From JAFGTP01 sp964498725 (lineage in GTDB: Bacteria; Fidelibacterota; UBA2242; JAFGTP01): a stretch of 64,000 bases of DNA. The position numbers and the translations under genes are program-made. The notes under the pieces are model-generated. The model was not told where the DNA came from. It saw nothing but the letters and a program-made list of their open reading frames with translations, and did not search any database. Where the stretch lies: the NCBI GenBank assembly GCA_964498725.1, contig CAZCHS010000002.1, positions 50,603-114,602 on the forward strand, given 5' to 3'. Each line of letters opens with the position of its first letter. The stretch's first letter is position 1. Positions 51,948 to 61,406 of the stretch are shown here, one piece after another.

Positions 51948-54900
51948 TAATGGCCTCATATCGTTTTGCTTTATAACAGAACATGCTGTAAATAATCGGT
52001 ACCACATAAATATTTAAAAAGGTTGATGTTATCAATCCACCGAGAATTACAATTGCCATGGGCGACTGGATTTCATTTCCAGGCTGATCGCCGCCCAGTG
52101 CTAAGGGAATTAATGCGAATACCGCTGTCAGCGCAGTCATCAGGATTGGATTCAGCCGTTCGCCGGCACCTTCCAGAATGGAATGACGCAGGCAATATCC
52201 ATCATCCTGTAAAGTTTCAAAGCGGGAAACCAGCAGTATGCCATTACGGGCGGCAATCCCGAACAGCGTGATAAAGCCGATCAGTCCCGGAATACTGAGA
52301 ATTCCTGATGTGAATCGAATTGCGAAGATACCACCGATAATCGCCAATGGCAGATTCAGCATGACAATGCCGATTGTTTTAATGGATTTAAACTCCTGGA
52401 ACAATAACATGAAAATGATCAAAATCGCAAACAACGAAGTGATCAAAATAGTCCGGGAGGACCGTGCTTCACTTTCAAATTGTCCGCCGTATTCGATCCA
52501 GTAATTTTCCGGAAAGTTCACTTTTGTGTCAATGGTTTGTTGTATATCCCTGATAATACTGTGGAGGTCTCGATCGGCAATATTAGCGGAGACCACCAAC
52601 TTGCGCTGAACATTCTCGCGGTTGATCACATTGGGGCCGGCAGTGGATTTTAATTCCGCTACATAACTCAGTGGCACTTTTCCATAAACCGGCGAATCTA
52701 TCAAAATCTCATCCAGTGATTGCAGTGTATTCCGATATTCACTGTCATAGCGGATGATAAAATCAAAACTGCGGTTGCCTTCAAACACCTGGGAGACTTT
52801 TTCGCCGGAAATGGCGGTATGGATAAATTCATTGAATTGATTGATCTTAATACCATATTTAGCCAGCATGTGGCGTTTGGGCAGGATTTGTAATTGCGGC
52901 ACCTCGGTTTGCGGCGCGACACGCAGGTCGACGATACCGGGAATGGATTGGATTTCATGCTCAATTTGTTTGGCCAGTGAATGCATTCGGTTGAGGTCTT
53001 CGCCAAAAATTTTGAGGGCGATATTGGCGCTGGTTCCCGACAACATATGGTCAATGCGGTGCGACAAAGGCTGCCCAACTGAAATATTCAGACCGGGTAT
53101 CCGGTTGAGCCGGTCCCGCAGATCGGCCATGAATTCATCTTTGCTGCGGCTTCCCAGATCATAGGGAATATCAATTTCCGATGAATAAGAACCGCCATGC
53201 ATATGTGCGCTTTGTTCGGCACGCCCGGAGCGGCGGGAAATATATTTGATCTCTTCCATATCCAGTAATACATCCTCGATTTTACTGTTCAGTTTCGAAC
53301 TGGCTTCCAGGCTTATTCCCGGTTCCGTAATGGTATTGATCGTCAATGTGCCTTCGTTAAAATCCGGCAGAAAACTTCGCCCGAGACTGAAAAAAGTCAC
53401 CAGTGATCCCAGTAGTAGAACCGCAATCAGCGCCAGAACGACTTTTCGATGTAGCAGGGTAAAATTAAGTGAACGAAGGTAAGCATGGTTGAGCTTTTTG
53501 ATCAGTTTATTACCGCGATTTTCATGTTTGTTCAATTGCTTGTCAGATGACAACAGCAGACTGCACAAAGCAGGTGTAATGGCCAGCGCCACGAGCAATG
53601 AAGCCAGCAAAGATATGATAAATGTATAGCCCAGGGGCCGCAGCATTCGCCCTTCCATGCCTGATAAAAAGAACAAAGGGGTAAAGGCTACAATAATGAT
53701 CAGTGTGGCGTAAATTATTGATGAGCGAATCTCCACAGAAGCTTCATAATTCACCAGTTTTTTATCTTTTCGCCGGGTCGGAGGGAGAGTTTGATTTTCC
53801 CGCAACCGTTTGTAGGAATTTTCCACATCAATGATCGCGTCGTCAACAAGCACACCAATGGCAATGGCCATTCCGCCTAATACCATGGAATTGATAGTCA
53901 TTCCCAGTATTTTTAGGACGATGACAGTCACCAGCAATGAGAGTGGAATTGCAAAAAGGGAAATCAATGTGGTCCGGTAATTCATCAGGAAGAAGAATAA
54001 AATGATCGTCACCAGGAAGCCCCCTTCCAGCAAAGCTCTTTTAACATTATTTATTGAAATGTTGATAAAATCAGCCTGGCGAAAGACATGGGGATTGATT
54101 TTAATATGTTCCGGTAAATTATGGGCCAGGTCTTCCAGTGCGGCATCGATTTTTTGTGAAAGTTTGATGGTATTGGTATTCGGCTGTTTGAGAATGGTAA
54201 TGATAATCGCTTCTTTGCCATTGAGAAAGGCATTGCCGATTTTAGGTTCGGCACTACCGATTTTTACTGTGGCGATATCAGCGAGAACGACAGGCTTGCC
54301 ATCGACATTTTTAACCAGGGTTTCAGCGATTTTTTCAATGTCGGTGCTCCGCACCATACCTCTGATGAGATATTCCTGATTGAATTCATTGATAATCCCG
54401 CCGGCGGAATTACGGTTTAGGTTTTCACAGGCTTCATGGACTTCATGCAGGGCAATATCATAATAGCGCATTTTGTTGGGATTCAGCAGAGCCTGGTACT
54501 GTTTGAGGTCACCGCCCATGACAATCACCTGGGCGACACCATTGACCGCCAGCAAACGCTGTTTAATCTGCCAGTCTGTGAGGGTGCGTAAATCCATGGA
54601 TGATAGTTGATCGCTGCTGACGGCAATCAGCATGACTTCTCCCATAATTGAGGATTGCGGAGTCATGTAGGGTTCTTTGGCTCCCTGTGGAAGTTTTTCT
54701 GTGATTCCGGTCAGTTTTTCCGATACGATCTGCCGGGCTTTGTAAATATCCATGCCCCAGTTGAAATCCACCCAGACAATGGAGACGCCGGCATAGGTCG
54801 CTGAGCGGACCCGCCGGACATTGGCTGCGCCATTGACAGTGGCTTCCACCGGGAAAGTTACCAGGCGTTCCACATCTTCAGCCGCCATGCCGTGGGCTTC

Positions 54901-55056
54901 CGTCATAATCGTAACCGTCGGAGCAGTCAGATCCGGAAAAACATCGACGTCCATTCTGATGGCGGTATAGACACCGATTCCCATGATTACAAAGGCCAGG
55001 ATCAGTACTGTCAGGCGATTTTCGATGGAGAATTTTACGATTTTATTGAGCCACAT
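51940..55056 (-). CDS. Heavy-metal RND efflux pump (CusA/CzcA family)
   Basis: 1038 residues, the typical length for an inner-membrane RND transporter of the heavy-metal (HME) branch. N-terminal start is like CzcA: ENRLTVLILAF...MDVDVFPDLTAPTVTIMTEAHGMAAEDVERLVTFPVE. TM4 holds the proton-relay acids in GMAIAIGVLVDDAIIDVENSYKRL. Large periplasmic loops follow. Exports a metal ion, such as copper, silver, zinc or cobalt; which one cannot be told. The gene overlaps the downstream channel gene by 8 bases and lies 11 bases after the adaptor. Confidence 0.93.
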   Translation of the reverse strand: MWLNKIVKFSIENRLTVLILAFVIMGIGVYTAIRMDVDVFPDLTAPTVTIMTEAHGMAAEDVERLVTFPVEATVNGAANVRRVRSATYAGVSIVWVDFNWGMDIYKARQIVSEKLTGITEKLPQGAKEPYMTPQSSIMGEVMLIAVSSDQLSSMDLRTLTDWQIKQRLLAVNGVAQVIVMGGDLKQYQALLNPNKMRYYDIALHEVHEACENLNRNSAGGIINEFNQEYLIRGMVRSTDIEKIAETLVKNVDGKPVVLADIATVKIGSAEPKIGNAFLNGKEAIIITILKQPNTNTIKLSQKIDAALEDLAHNLPEHIKINPHVFRQADFINISINNVKRALLEGGFLVTIILFFFLMNYRTTLISLFAIPLSLLVTVIVLKILGMTINSMVLGGMAIAIGVLVDDAIIDVENSYKRLRENQTLPPTRRKDKKLVNYEASVEIRSSIIYATLIIIVAFTPLFFLSGMEGRMLRPLGYTFIISLLASLLVALAITPALCSLLLSSDKQLNKHENRGNKLIKKLNHAYLRSLNFTLLHRKVVLALIAVLLLGSLVTFFSLGRSFLPDFNEGTLTINTITEPGISLEASSKLNSKIEDVLLDMEEIKYISRRSGRAEQSAHMHGGSYSSEIDIPYDLGSRSKDEFMADLRDRLNRIPGLNISVGQPLSHRIDHMLSGTSANIALKIFGEDLNRMHSLAKQIEHEIQSIPGIVDLRVAPQTEVPQLQILPKRHMLAKYGIKINQFNEFIHTAISGEKVSQVFEGNRSFDFIIRYDSEYRNTLQSLDEILIDSPVYGKVPLSYVAELKSTAGPNVINRENVQRKLVVSANIADRDLHSIIRDIQQTIDTKVNFPENYWIEYGGQFESEARSSRTILITSLFAILIIFMLLFQEFKSIKTIGIVMLNLPLAIIGGIFAIRFTSGILSIPGLIGFITLFGIAARNGILLVSRFETLQDDGYCLRHSILEGAGERLNPILMTALTAVFALIPLALGGDQPGNEIQSPMAIVILGGLITSTFLNIYVVPIIYSMFCYKAKRYEAIND

Positions 55057-55067
55057 AGAAATTCTCC

Positions 55068-56261
55068 TTAATGATTATGGCCGGCGTGGGGATCCACGCT
55101 ACTGTTGGCTTGTGACAATTTCAATTCCAACACACCGCTGACCACCACTTCATCACCAAAGTGCAACCCTGATGCAATATGCGCTTCCCAGGAATTCATG
55201 GATTCAATTTTTACCGGCGTTTTAAGGAAATCTTCTGCACCCTTTTTGACAAAGACAAAATATAGCCCCTGTTGCTCAATCAGTGCGGATTTCGGAACCA
55301 CTACCGCCTTTTCTGTTTTATCGATATTTAGCCAGACTTCGGCAAAACTACCGGAAATCAATTCATTATTATGATCCAGTGAGAAACTCACCGGAATAAA
55401 GGGGCTGCCCGGTTTCAGGCGGGTTCCTTCGGCCATTTTCGCTTCGGCATAAAAGGCATGAAGGCCATGACCATATTCCATTTTGAAATTACCGGAATTA
55501 ATTTCATGCCGTTTGTGAAAATATTTTTTAGGTACATCCACTTCCAGGTAATTGTGGTGGTTCTCAGAAATTATTGCCAGTTTTTCACCGGCAGTGATAT
55601 AATCGCCATTATTCACAAACAATTTATATATTTCACCGGCCACAGGCGTGTTAATGGCCAGGGACGCGGTGGTATAATTTTTTTTCAGGATGTGATATTG
55701 AATACTATCGGCATCAAATTGGGATTTCCTGCCCAAATATTCATCCTGGGAGATAATATTATCGTCAATTAAGGAACGGGCCCGCTGAAGGGCGGCTTTG
55801 CTCTGGTGGTATTTATTTTTTGCGGTTGTAAACTGTACATCCAAATTGTTGCCGGAGATATCCTTGCCGCTGATTTTGAATAATTGGGTGCCCTTTTGCA
55901 GTTGCCTGCCTGTTACTAAATTTTCAACGGCAAAGTTTACGATTCCATCGGATTTAGCGATAATCACAGTTTCACTGGCCGGGGAAATTTTGATCATGCC
56001 GGTGGTTTTTATAGTGTTAATATAGAGAGTGGGAGCAATCCTGATGGTTTCCAGATTATGAATTGAGGAACTATGGTCATGATCCGTTTCTGCCGCATCG
56101 TGGCTATGATCATGCGTTTCTGTATCATGGGAATGACCGGCCGGGCTGCTCTCATGAAGATGAGTGTCTTCTTCGCTGTGAGAATGGTCGTGGCTTTGTT
56201 GACCGTTGGCAAAATTTATAATCGCCAACAAATAAAGAATTGAAATCAGATATATTTTCAT
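55068..56261 (-). CDS. RND periplasmic adaptor (CusB-like) with His-rich N-terminus
   Basis: About 397 residues; start may be ATG 56261 or 56276. Signal peptide to about residue 21 (NFANGQQ). Next comes a stretch dense in His and Asp/Glu (SHDHSHSEEDTHLHE..., about a dozen His within 50 residues), a likely metal-binding region; the C-terminus adds a second short His motif (DPHAGHNH). The rest is an adaptor: lipoyl-like VIIAKSDGIVNFAVENLVTGRQLQKGT, coiled-coil hairpin, and beta-barrel with NSGNFKMEY. It links pump and channel. Cys/Met copper motifs typical of CusB are not seen, which points to zinc, cobalt or nickel (inference). Confidence 0.88.
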   Translation of the reverse strand: MKIYLISILYLLAIINFANGQQSHDHSHSEEDTHLHESSPAGHSHDTETHDHSHDAAETDHDHSSSIHNLETIRIAPTLYINTIKTTGMIKISPASETVIIAKSDGIVNFAVENLVTGRQLQKGTQLFKISGKDISGNNLDVQFTTAKNKYHQSKAALQRARSLIDDNIISQDEYLGRKSQFDADSIQYHILKKNYTTASLAINTPVAGEIYKLFVNNGDYITAGEKLAIISENHHNYLEVDVPKKYFHKRHEINSGNFKMEYGHGLHAFYAEAKMAEGTRLKPGSPFIPVSFSLDHNNELISGSFAEVWLNIDKTEKAVVVPKSALIEQQGLYFVFVKKGAEDFLKTPVKIESMNSWEAHIASGLHFGDEVVVSGVLELKLSQANSSVDPHAGHNH

Positions 56262-56337
56262 CGTTGTAACTTTCATTAAAATTGCAGATTGACAAGAACT
56301 GGTTGACAAACCAGTCAAAAAAATGTTGTGGTTGAAG

Positions 56338-56730
56338 TTACACGATAATTGGCGGGGCCCGCAGGGAGTGGGGGAGTTTTTTGAATTTGGTTTTTAATAT
56401 GTGGGTTTTGTCAGTTTGATATGTATAGGCATATAAATGCTTTGGCAGTTTAACATTCTTAATTGTTAACATCAATTTTGTGGCGGCGGCATGAAAATCA
56501 ATTTCCTGGTGATCATTCTGAAATTGGTTTTTAACCTTCAGCATACAGGTAACACACATTTCATGACCATCACATTCATGGTCATCATCGGCTGTATTAG
56601 TAAGGTTCTGACTTGTGCCCGGTTTGAGGAAATGATTGGCGCCGTGGTTATGGTAGGGAAGAAAATCATGGAACATATAAATCATCAAGGTGATAGCTAA
56701 GAGTGATAATATGATTTTCTTGTTTTGCAT
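56338..56730 (-). CDS. Small Cys/His-rich protein at the head of the metal-efflux operon
   Basis: 130 residues. One N-terminal hydrophobic span (KIILSLLAITLMIYMFHDF, about 4-23) with no clear cut site. It then carries a metal-like set: PYHNHGANH, DDDHECDGHEMCVTCMLK with CxxxxxxCxxC spacing. It ends in the basic SLRAPPIIV, an R-x-PP ending that recurs in small proteins next to Bacteroidota RND pumps. It precedes the adaptor by 76 bases. Probably a membrane-anchored periplasmic metal sensor or chaperone (inference). Not in any family I can name. Confidence 0.6.
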   Translation of the reverse strand: MQNKKIILSLLAITLMIYMFHDFLPYHNHGANHFLKPGTSQNLTNTADDDHECDGHEMCVTCMLKVKNQFQNDHQEIDFHAAATKLMLTIKNVKLPKHLYAYTYQTDKTHILKTKFKKLPHSLRAPPIIV

Positions 56731-56826
56731 TGGGGCTAATTTACGAGTTAATGGTCAGCAAAAGCAACCTAAAGTTTTACATTTGGATTGTGGAAGAAAA
56801 TTATTTGTATTCTGAAAAAAATATAA

Positions 56827-56871
56827 ATAATGCCCTCTTCGCACCGATACATTTCCTTTGGAAGCGGGCGG
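56827..56871 (+). repeat. Dispersed intergenic repeat, copy B
   Basis: taatgccctcttcgcaccga then tacatttccttt and gcgggcgga. Matches copy A at 49117-49163 (26 of the first 31 bases). It ends 6 bases before the stop codon of nrdJ on the opposite strand. Confidence 0.6.
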
Positions 56872-56877
56872 AGTTAA

Positions 56878-59163
56878 CTAACCACATTTTGACCATTGGC
56901 AGGAGGGACATAACATGCAGCCTTCCTGGTAGACCAAATGATCATATCCACATTCCGGACAAGTTCCTTTAATGGGAGTCCCGTCGGGAATAAAATTTTC
57001 CAAAAGTTTTTTGATGTGAAACAGCAGCGATGAAAATTCCGGTTCACTCTTATCTAATGTTTCAACAATTCGCTTGATTTGTATATTATGACGCAAGGAC
57101 ATACTAATTGTACGGGCGATTTTATCCACATTGTCCTGATCGGAATATTTTTTTACCTGCTCATCGATCAGGTCTTCGTGTATGCCTTCCCGGGCCATCA
57201 TACGTTCCATTTTTGAGATGATCCAGTCGGCCACATCCTTTGAGACACTATTGTTGGTCTTGATAAATAAAGCAAAAGGACGGGTACAGGCCTGATCGGC
57301 AAAGGCGATAAAAAAGTACCATTTTTTATGTTTGTTATCTCTGCGCTTGTATAATTTCACCGGTGGTTCCAGAGGTATTTTTATCTTATCATTAATGACT
57401 TCCCGGCCGGCTTCTTTGAACATTTTCTCCAGTTCGGAAACCTCGTTTTCCATTTCCTGCTTTTCATCTTTACGAAGGACACCGACCCGTGATCCGTCAC
57501 GATAGTAAGTAATTCCTTTGCAGCCATGATCATAGGCATAGAGGTAAACATCCCGCGCGTCCTCTTTGGTGGCTTCAGCCGGGGCGTTAATTGTTTTGCT
57601 GATACTGGTATCAACGAATTTTTGGATAATCGCCTGCATCATGACATGTTGTTTGGAGGATAACTGGGAAGCTTCCACAAATACATCGTCACTGAGGCCC
57701 AATGCTTCTTTTTGTTCCGGTAGCCAATGAATAACACGACGTTCGCCCAAACGGTCGGCGCGGGTCAGTTCGAAAGCAAAATTAGGCTCCACGCCCGAGG
57801 ATACACCGGCCAGCATGCCGATAGAACCGGTCGGGGCGACGGTTAACAAGCGGGTATTGCGAAGGCCGTATTGTTCAATCAGGAGTTTGACATCGGTTTC
57901 CAACTGCTGGATGTAGGGATTGTGAAGCATATAATCCTTCCAGACCGGGGCCCGCCCTTTTTCTTTAGCCAGCAAAGCGGATTTGCGGAAAACTTCATTT
58001 TGAATGAAACGCATAACCTCCGACATTAGCCGAAAAGATTCCTCAGACCCATAAACAATATTTTTCAGGATCAGGAAATCCGCCAGTCCCATGATGCCCA
58101 GCCCGATCTTACGAAAATTATATTGATGCTGCCGGGTAACATCCAGGTAATAGGGATTGATGTCGATGATTTCATCCAGAAATTCAGTGGCGGTATGCAC
58201 GGTTTCTTTCAGCTGGTCGTAAAGTATTTCCCTGGTGTCCACATCAACAAATTGGGTCAGGTTGACAGACCCTAAATTACAGACAGAGTTGGGAGACAAC
58301 CCTTGTTCTCCACAGGGATTGGTGGCCACTATCTTTTCATCTTCATTGGCAATATTGTATTTATTATAGCGTTCCAGAAATATTAATCCCGGTTCGCCAT
58401 TGTTATGGGCATAGTCGGTAATGAGGTTGAATAATTGTTTGGCTTTAATGGTTTTATAGTGATTTACAGGGTATCCTTTTTTCTTCCAGGCTTTGAGGTC
58501 GCCATTCCATTCGCTGTCATATTTTTCGTGGGCAGGATCAGGAAATTCCAGATTCCAGTCCCAATCATTTTTAACCGCTTCCATAAAATCGTCGGATACA
58601 AAAACAGACAAATTCGCATTTTCCAGTTTAGACAGGTCACGCTTGGTGGTAATGAATTCTTCGATATCCGGATGCCAGGCTTCCAGGCCAAACATATAAG
58701 CGCCGCGTCGGGATCCGCCCTGGCTGATCCGTCCCGCTAAAGCATTCAAAGATTCCATCCAGGAAACAGAGCCGGAGGATTCGCCATTGACTTTGGTTAT
58801 TTTACTGTTTTTGGGACGCAATGGCGACCAGTTGATACCGACACCACCACCTCTGGCGCTAATTTCAAAAACCCGGGTGAATAAATCCATGATCGCGCTG
58901 CGACTGTCCACGCCATCTCCCACGTCTTCAAAAGCCAGCACATAACAATTAAAAAAGGTCTTTACTGTCTCCGTACCCAGGCCTGACAGAATTCTTCCAG
59001 CGGGAAGAAACCTGAAGTTTAATATATCGTTATAAATATCTGTTTTAACACTTTTCGCGATTCTGGCGGAAAGATCCTGCCAGGTTTTTTCCTCTTTGTA
59101 GAGGTATCTATCCTTGAGAACACGTTCTCTTTCTTCTGTCCATTTAGGTTGAATAGTTTTCAT
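56878..59163 (-). CDS. nrdJ: Adenosylcobalamin-dependent ribonucleotide reductase (class II)
   Basis: 761 residues, the medium-length monomeric/dimeric NrdJ form. Makes deoxyribonucleotides from ribonucleotides using B12, so no NrdB partner is needed. Seen: FFNCYVLAFEDVGD with the first redox Cys, SARGGGVGINWSPLRP, NPCGEQGLSPNSVCNLGSVNL with the radical Cys and Glu plus the second redox Cys, and APTGSIGMLAGVSSGVEPNFAF. The C-terminus is a zinc-ribbon type CPECGYD...CMLCPSCQWSKCG, holding the final Cys pair that shuttles electrons. No cobalamin riboswitch is visible in the 197 bases upstream. Confidence 0.95.
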   Translation of the reverse strand: MKTIQPKWTEERERVLKDRYLYKEEKTWQDLSARIAKSVKTDIYNDILNFRFLPAGRILSGLGTETVKTFFNCYVLAFEDVGDGVDSRSAIMDLFTRVFEISARGGGVGINWSPLRPKNSKITKVNGESSGSVSWMESLNALAGRISQGGSRRGAYMFGLEAWHPDIEEFITTKRDLSKLENANLSVFVSDDFMEAVKNDWDWNLEFPDPAHEKYDSEWNGDLKAWKKKGYPVNHYKTIKAKQLFNLITDYAHNNGEPGLIFLERYNKYNIANEDEKIVATNPCGEQGLSPNSVCNLGSVNLTQFVDVDTREILYDQLKETVHTATEFLDEIIDINPYYLDVTRQHQYNFRKIGLGIMGLADFLILKNIVYGSEESFRLMSEVMRFIQNEVFRKSALLAKEKGRAPVWKDYMLHNPYIQQLETDVKLLIEQYGLRNTRLLTVAPTGSIGMLAGVSSGVEPNFAFELTRADRLGERRVIHWLPEQKEALGLSDDVFVEASQLSSKQHVMMQAIIQKFVDTSISKTINAPAEATKEDARDVYLYAYDHGCKGITYYRDGSRVGVLRKDEKQEMENEVSELEKMFKEAGREVINDKIKIPLEPPVKLYKRRDNKHKKWYFFIAFADQACTRPFALFIKTNNSVSKDVADWIISKMERMMAREGIHEDLIDEQVKKYSDQDNVDKIARTISMSLRHNIQIKRIVETLDKSEPEFSSLLFHIKKLLENFIPDGTPIKGTCPECGYDHLVYQEGCMLCPSCQWSKCG

Positions 59164-59360
59164 TTTGTCACCATATTTTGTATATAAATTAAAAATTTGT
59201 ACAATATATAGGATAATTTATTTTGAATTTATAACGATTCAAAGTGAATTTTTGTTATTTTTTTCTAATTTTTTTAAGGCTTGAATATCAGTAAGGTAGG
59301 TGTTTTAAAAAATAAAGAGTCCCGGATTCACGGGACTCTTTATAATATATAAATAATATT
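59164..59360. other. Intergenic region between nrdJ and the MFS gene
   Basis: 197 AT-rich bases. Holds the MFS terminator (59314-59341) and the nrdJ promoter side. The stretch tttgtacaatatatagg (59197-59213) resembles an NrdR-type site poorly; I do not call it. Confidence 0.4.
59314..59341 (-). terminator. Intrinsic terminator of the MFS transporter gene
   Basis: Perfect 11-bp stem aaagagtcccg (59314-59324) with cgggactcttt (59331-59341), loop gattca. On the minus strand it is followed by a T-rich tail (from ttttaaaaaat at 59303-59313). Confidence 0.85.
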
Positions 59361-60746
59361 TTATCGTTTTTCTGCCATATTGGGTTCTTCCAGACCATAA
59401 CCGGATATTCTATCATCCCGTTTCAGCAGGAAGGCAACCAGAATTGATAAGGCCGACAGTACAACGAAAACAAACATTGTGGGGGTGTAATTATACACAA
59501 CATCCTGTCCCTGCTGTAATTGCAGCGCGACGTTGGGATTGGATTTTTCCAGGACGAAACCGAGTAACCAGGGGATGAAACCGAGACCAATATTCTGTAT
59601 CCAGAAGATCAGCGCAAAAGCAGTTCCCAATCGATTTTCAGGGATAATTTTTGCAACTGATGGCCACATGGCTGACGGAACCAATGAAAATGCAATACCA
59701 AGGATAACCACTGCAACAGCAGCAACCCATACATTTGTAATGAAGGGTGCAAAGAGGACCAGGTGTACGAAAGTTAACATTAGCGAACCGATGATCATAA
59801 TTGTGGCACCTTTGCCTTTGCGGTCATAGATATTACCGAAAAGTGGGGTCAGGGCAATTGTTCCAAACGGTACAATCGATGGAACACGACTGGCCCAGTT
59901 CAGCGGCAATCCAAATTTATTGACGAAAAGATCGGTTCCGTATTTATAAAATGGGAAAACCGCGCCATAAAAAAGGACACAGAGTATTGCGATGTACCAA
60001 AATCCACGGTTTTTCAAGATTGCGCCCACATCGGCCAGGCGGAAACCTTCTTCTTCTGCTGCACCGCTTTCGGTTCGTTCAATATGAAGTTGGGCATCCA
60101 ATCTTTTGTCCATGAAAGAATAAAATATAAAGGCCAGCAAACCGATTACCAGCATGACAAATCCCAGCATTACCGGGGTTGTAATGCTAAATCTGGTGGC
60201 GAAATAGGGGGGCACAACCAATGCTGCTGCTGATCCCAAACGGGCGATTGCTACTTGCAGGCCCATGGCCAATGCGAGTTGTTTACCTTTAAACCATTTC
60301 ACGACCACTTTGGATACAGTGATTCCGGCGAATTCGACACCAACACCAAAGGTGGCGTATCCAAATCCTGCCCAGAAAATTTGCGATTTGATTCCCCAGG
60401 TTGTTGCACCGACGTCAAAAGAATATTTCAGGGCAAAATATTTAATCCCGGCACCCAGCATCATAATAAAGGCTGATAAAATTAAAGAAAAGCGAATGCC
60501 TTTTTTATCCAGAATAAATCCGGAAATAATAAGCATAAATAAAAGTACATTGAAAATTGCATATCCCAGCTGGTAATTACCAAAATCAATACTGGTCCAG
60601 CCCATTTCGGAAGTCAACAATGGTTTTAACGGCGCCAAAATATCGGTAAATAAATATCCGGCAAACATCGTAAAAGAAACTATTGCCAGTGCTGTCCAAC
60701 GGGCAGCGGCAGAATCGCGTAGTGTTCTTTTAATAGCTTGAGTCAT
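59361..60746 (-). CDS. MFS transporter (MFSD1-like layout)
   Basis: 461 residues with about 12 hydrophobic spans. Starts KRTLRDSAAARWTALAIVSFTMFAGYLFTDILAPLKPLL; the conserved loop-2/3 motif appears as GFILDKKGIRFS, and the second half repeats it as GNIYDRKGKGATI. The pattern is that of bacterial relatives of MFSD1, a group of dipeptide- or small-solute carriers. The cargo is not evident. It ends 198 bases before nrdJ and is probably a single-gene unit, with its own terminator. Confidence 0.85.
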   Translation of the reverse strand: MTQAIKRTLRDSAAARWTALAIVSFTMFAGYLFTDILAPLKPLLTSEMGWTSIDFGNYQLGYAIFNVLLFMLIISGFILDKKGIRFSLILSAFIMMLGAGIKYFALKYSFDVGATTWGIKSQIFWAGFGYATFGVGVEFAGITVSKVVVKWFKGKQLALAMGLQVAIARLGSAAALVVPPYFATRFSITTPVMLGFVMLVIGLLAFIFYSFMDKRLDAQLHIERTESGAAEEEGFRLADVGAILKNRGFWYIAILCVLFYGAVFPFYKYGTDLFVNKFGLPLNWASRVPSIVPFGTIALTPLFGNIYDRKGKGATIMIIGSLMLTFVHLVLFAPFITNVWVAAVAVVILGIAFSLVPSAMWPSVAKIIPENRLGTAFALIFWIQNIGLGFIPWLLGFVLEKSNPNVALQLQQGQDVVYNYTPTMFVFVVLSALSILVAFLLKRDDRISGYGLEEPNMAEKR

Positions 60747-60962
60747 AGATTTCTCCCCTTTTTAAAATAGAATATTTACGAAGAAATATAAAAAATTCTA
60801 CATTCCCTCTGTCAAAATTGACAATTGCGGATAATATAGAAAAAATCAGGCTTAATGGCTAAAAAAAAATCCATGAATTTAAAAAATCAGCAAATATGAT
60901 AGGAGCATTTTTTAAGTTGTAATATGCGGGCAATAAATAATTTACTTTTAATAGTGTTTGTT
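60747..60962. other. Intergenic region after the MFS gene
   Basis: 216 AT-rich bases between the MFS start and the holin stop, both minus strand. It should hold the MFS promoter; nothing else is seen. Confidence 0.4.
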
Positions 60963-61406
60963 TTATTTCTTTTTTCGGCCCGAGTCCACCGTTTTCGTGT
61001 CTATACCTTTCATTTTGTCATAACTCCGCATACCGCCAATTCCCAACATTCCGGTAACAATTGCGAAGAGTGGCCCTCCGTCAAATACAGGCGGTGGATC
61101 AATTTCCTCGGGAATCCAGCCTTTTGCCTGGCAAATTGTCCATCCCCAGATCAGTAAAGGATACAGCAGAAACTGATAAGCCAGGGCTATACCGCCAACC
61201 CAGCCGATAAAGGGACGCCATCCGGCAACAAATATACTGCCGTGCCTTGCTTCCTCTTTATTGACTTCCAGTTGTCCCTGCATCAATTCGTTATACATCT
61301 TTTTTTCATCCAGGGCGATTTTTAGTTTTTCTTCTTTTGACGTGATCAGGTTATCGGCAATATTACCAACTGATTCAACTATTTTTCCGATTCCTAATAT
61401 GTTCAT
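60963..61406 (-). CDS. Three-helix holin (phage/GTA type)
   Basis: 147 residues. The signature stretch GSIFVAGWRPFIGWVGGIALAYQFLLYPLLIW matches the GTA/phage three-transmembrane holin family (PF11351-like), which also shows the C-terminal GPLFAIVTGMLGIGGMRSYDKMKG. Preceded by a helical N-terminus rich in Lys/Glu. Holins open the inner membrane so the muramidase can reach the wall. It starts 4 bases inside the GH108 stop (ATGA), so the two form a lysis cassette. No other phage gene is in the window. Confidence 0.85.
   Translation of the reverse strand: MNILGIGKIVESVGNIADNLITSKEEKLKIALDEKKMYNELMQGQLEVNKEEARHGSIFVAGWRPFIGWVGGIALAYQFLLYPLLIWGWTICQAKGWIPEEIDPPPVFDGGPLFAIVTGMLGIGGMRSYDKMKGIDTKTVDSGRKKK

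Noticed and set aside
51948..52007. Longer N-terminus for the TolC-like protein
   Set aside because: The extra 20 residues lie inside the pump gene and precede the real signal peptide.
59164..59360. Cobalamin riboswitch or NrdR boxes upstream of nrdJ
   Set aside because: No B12-box sequence or multi-stem layout is visible; tttgtacaatatatagg only partly resembles an NrdR box and has no properly spaced second copy.
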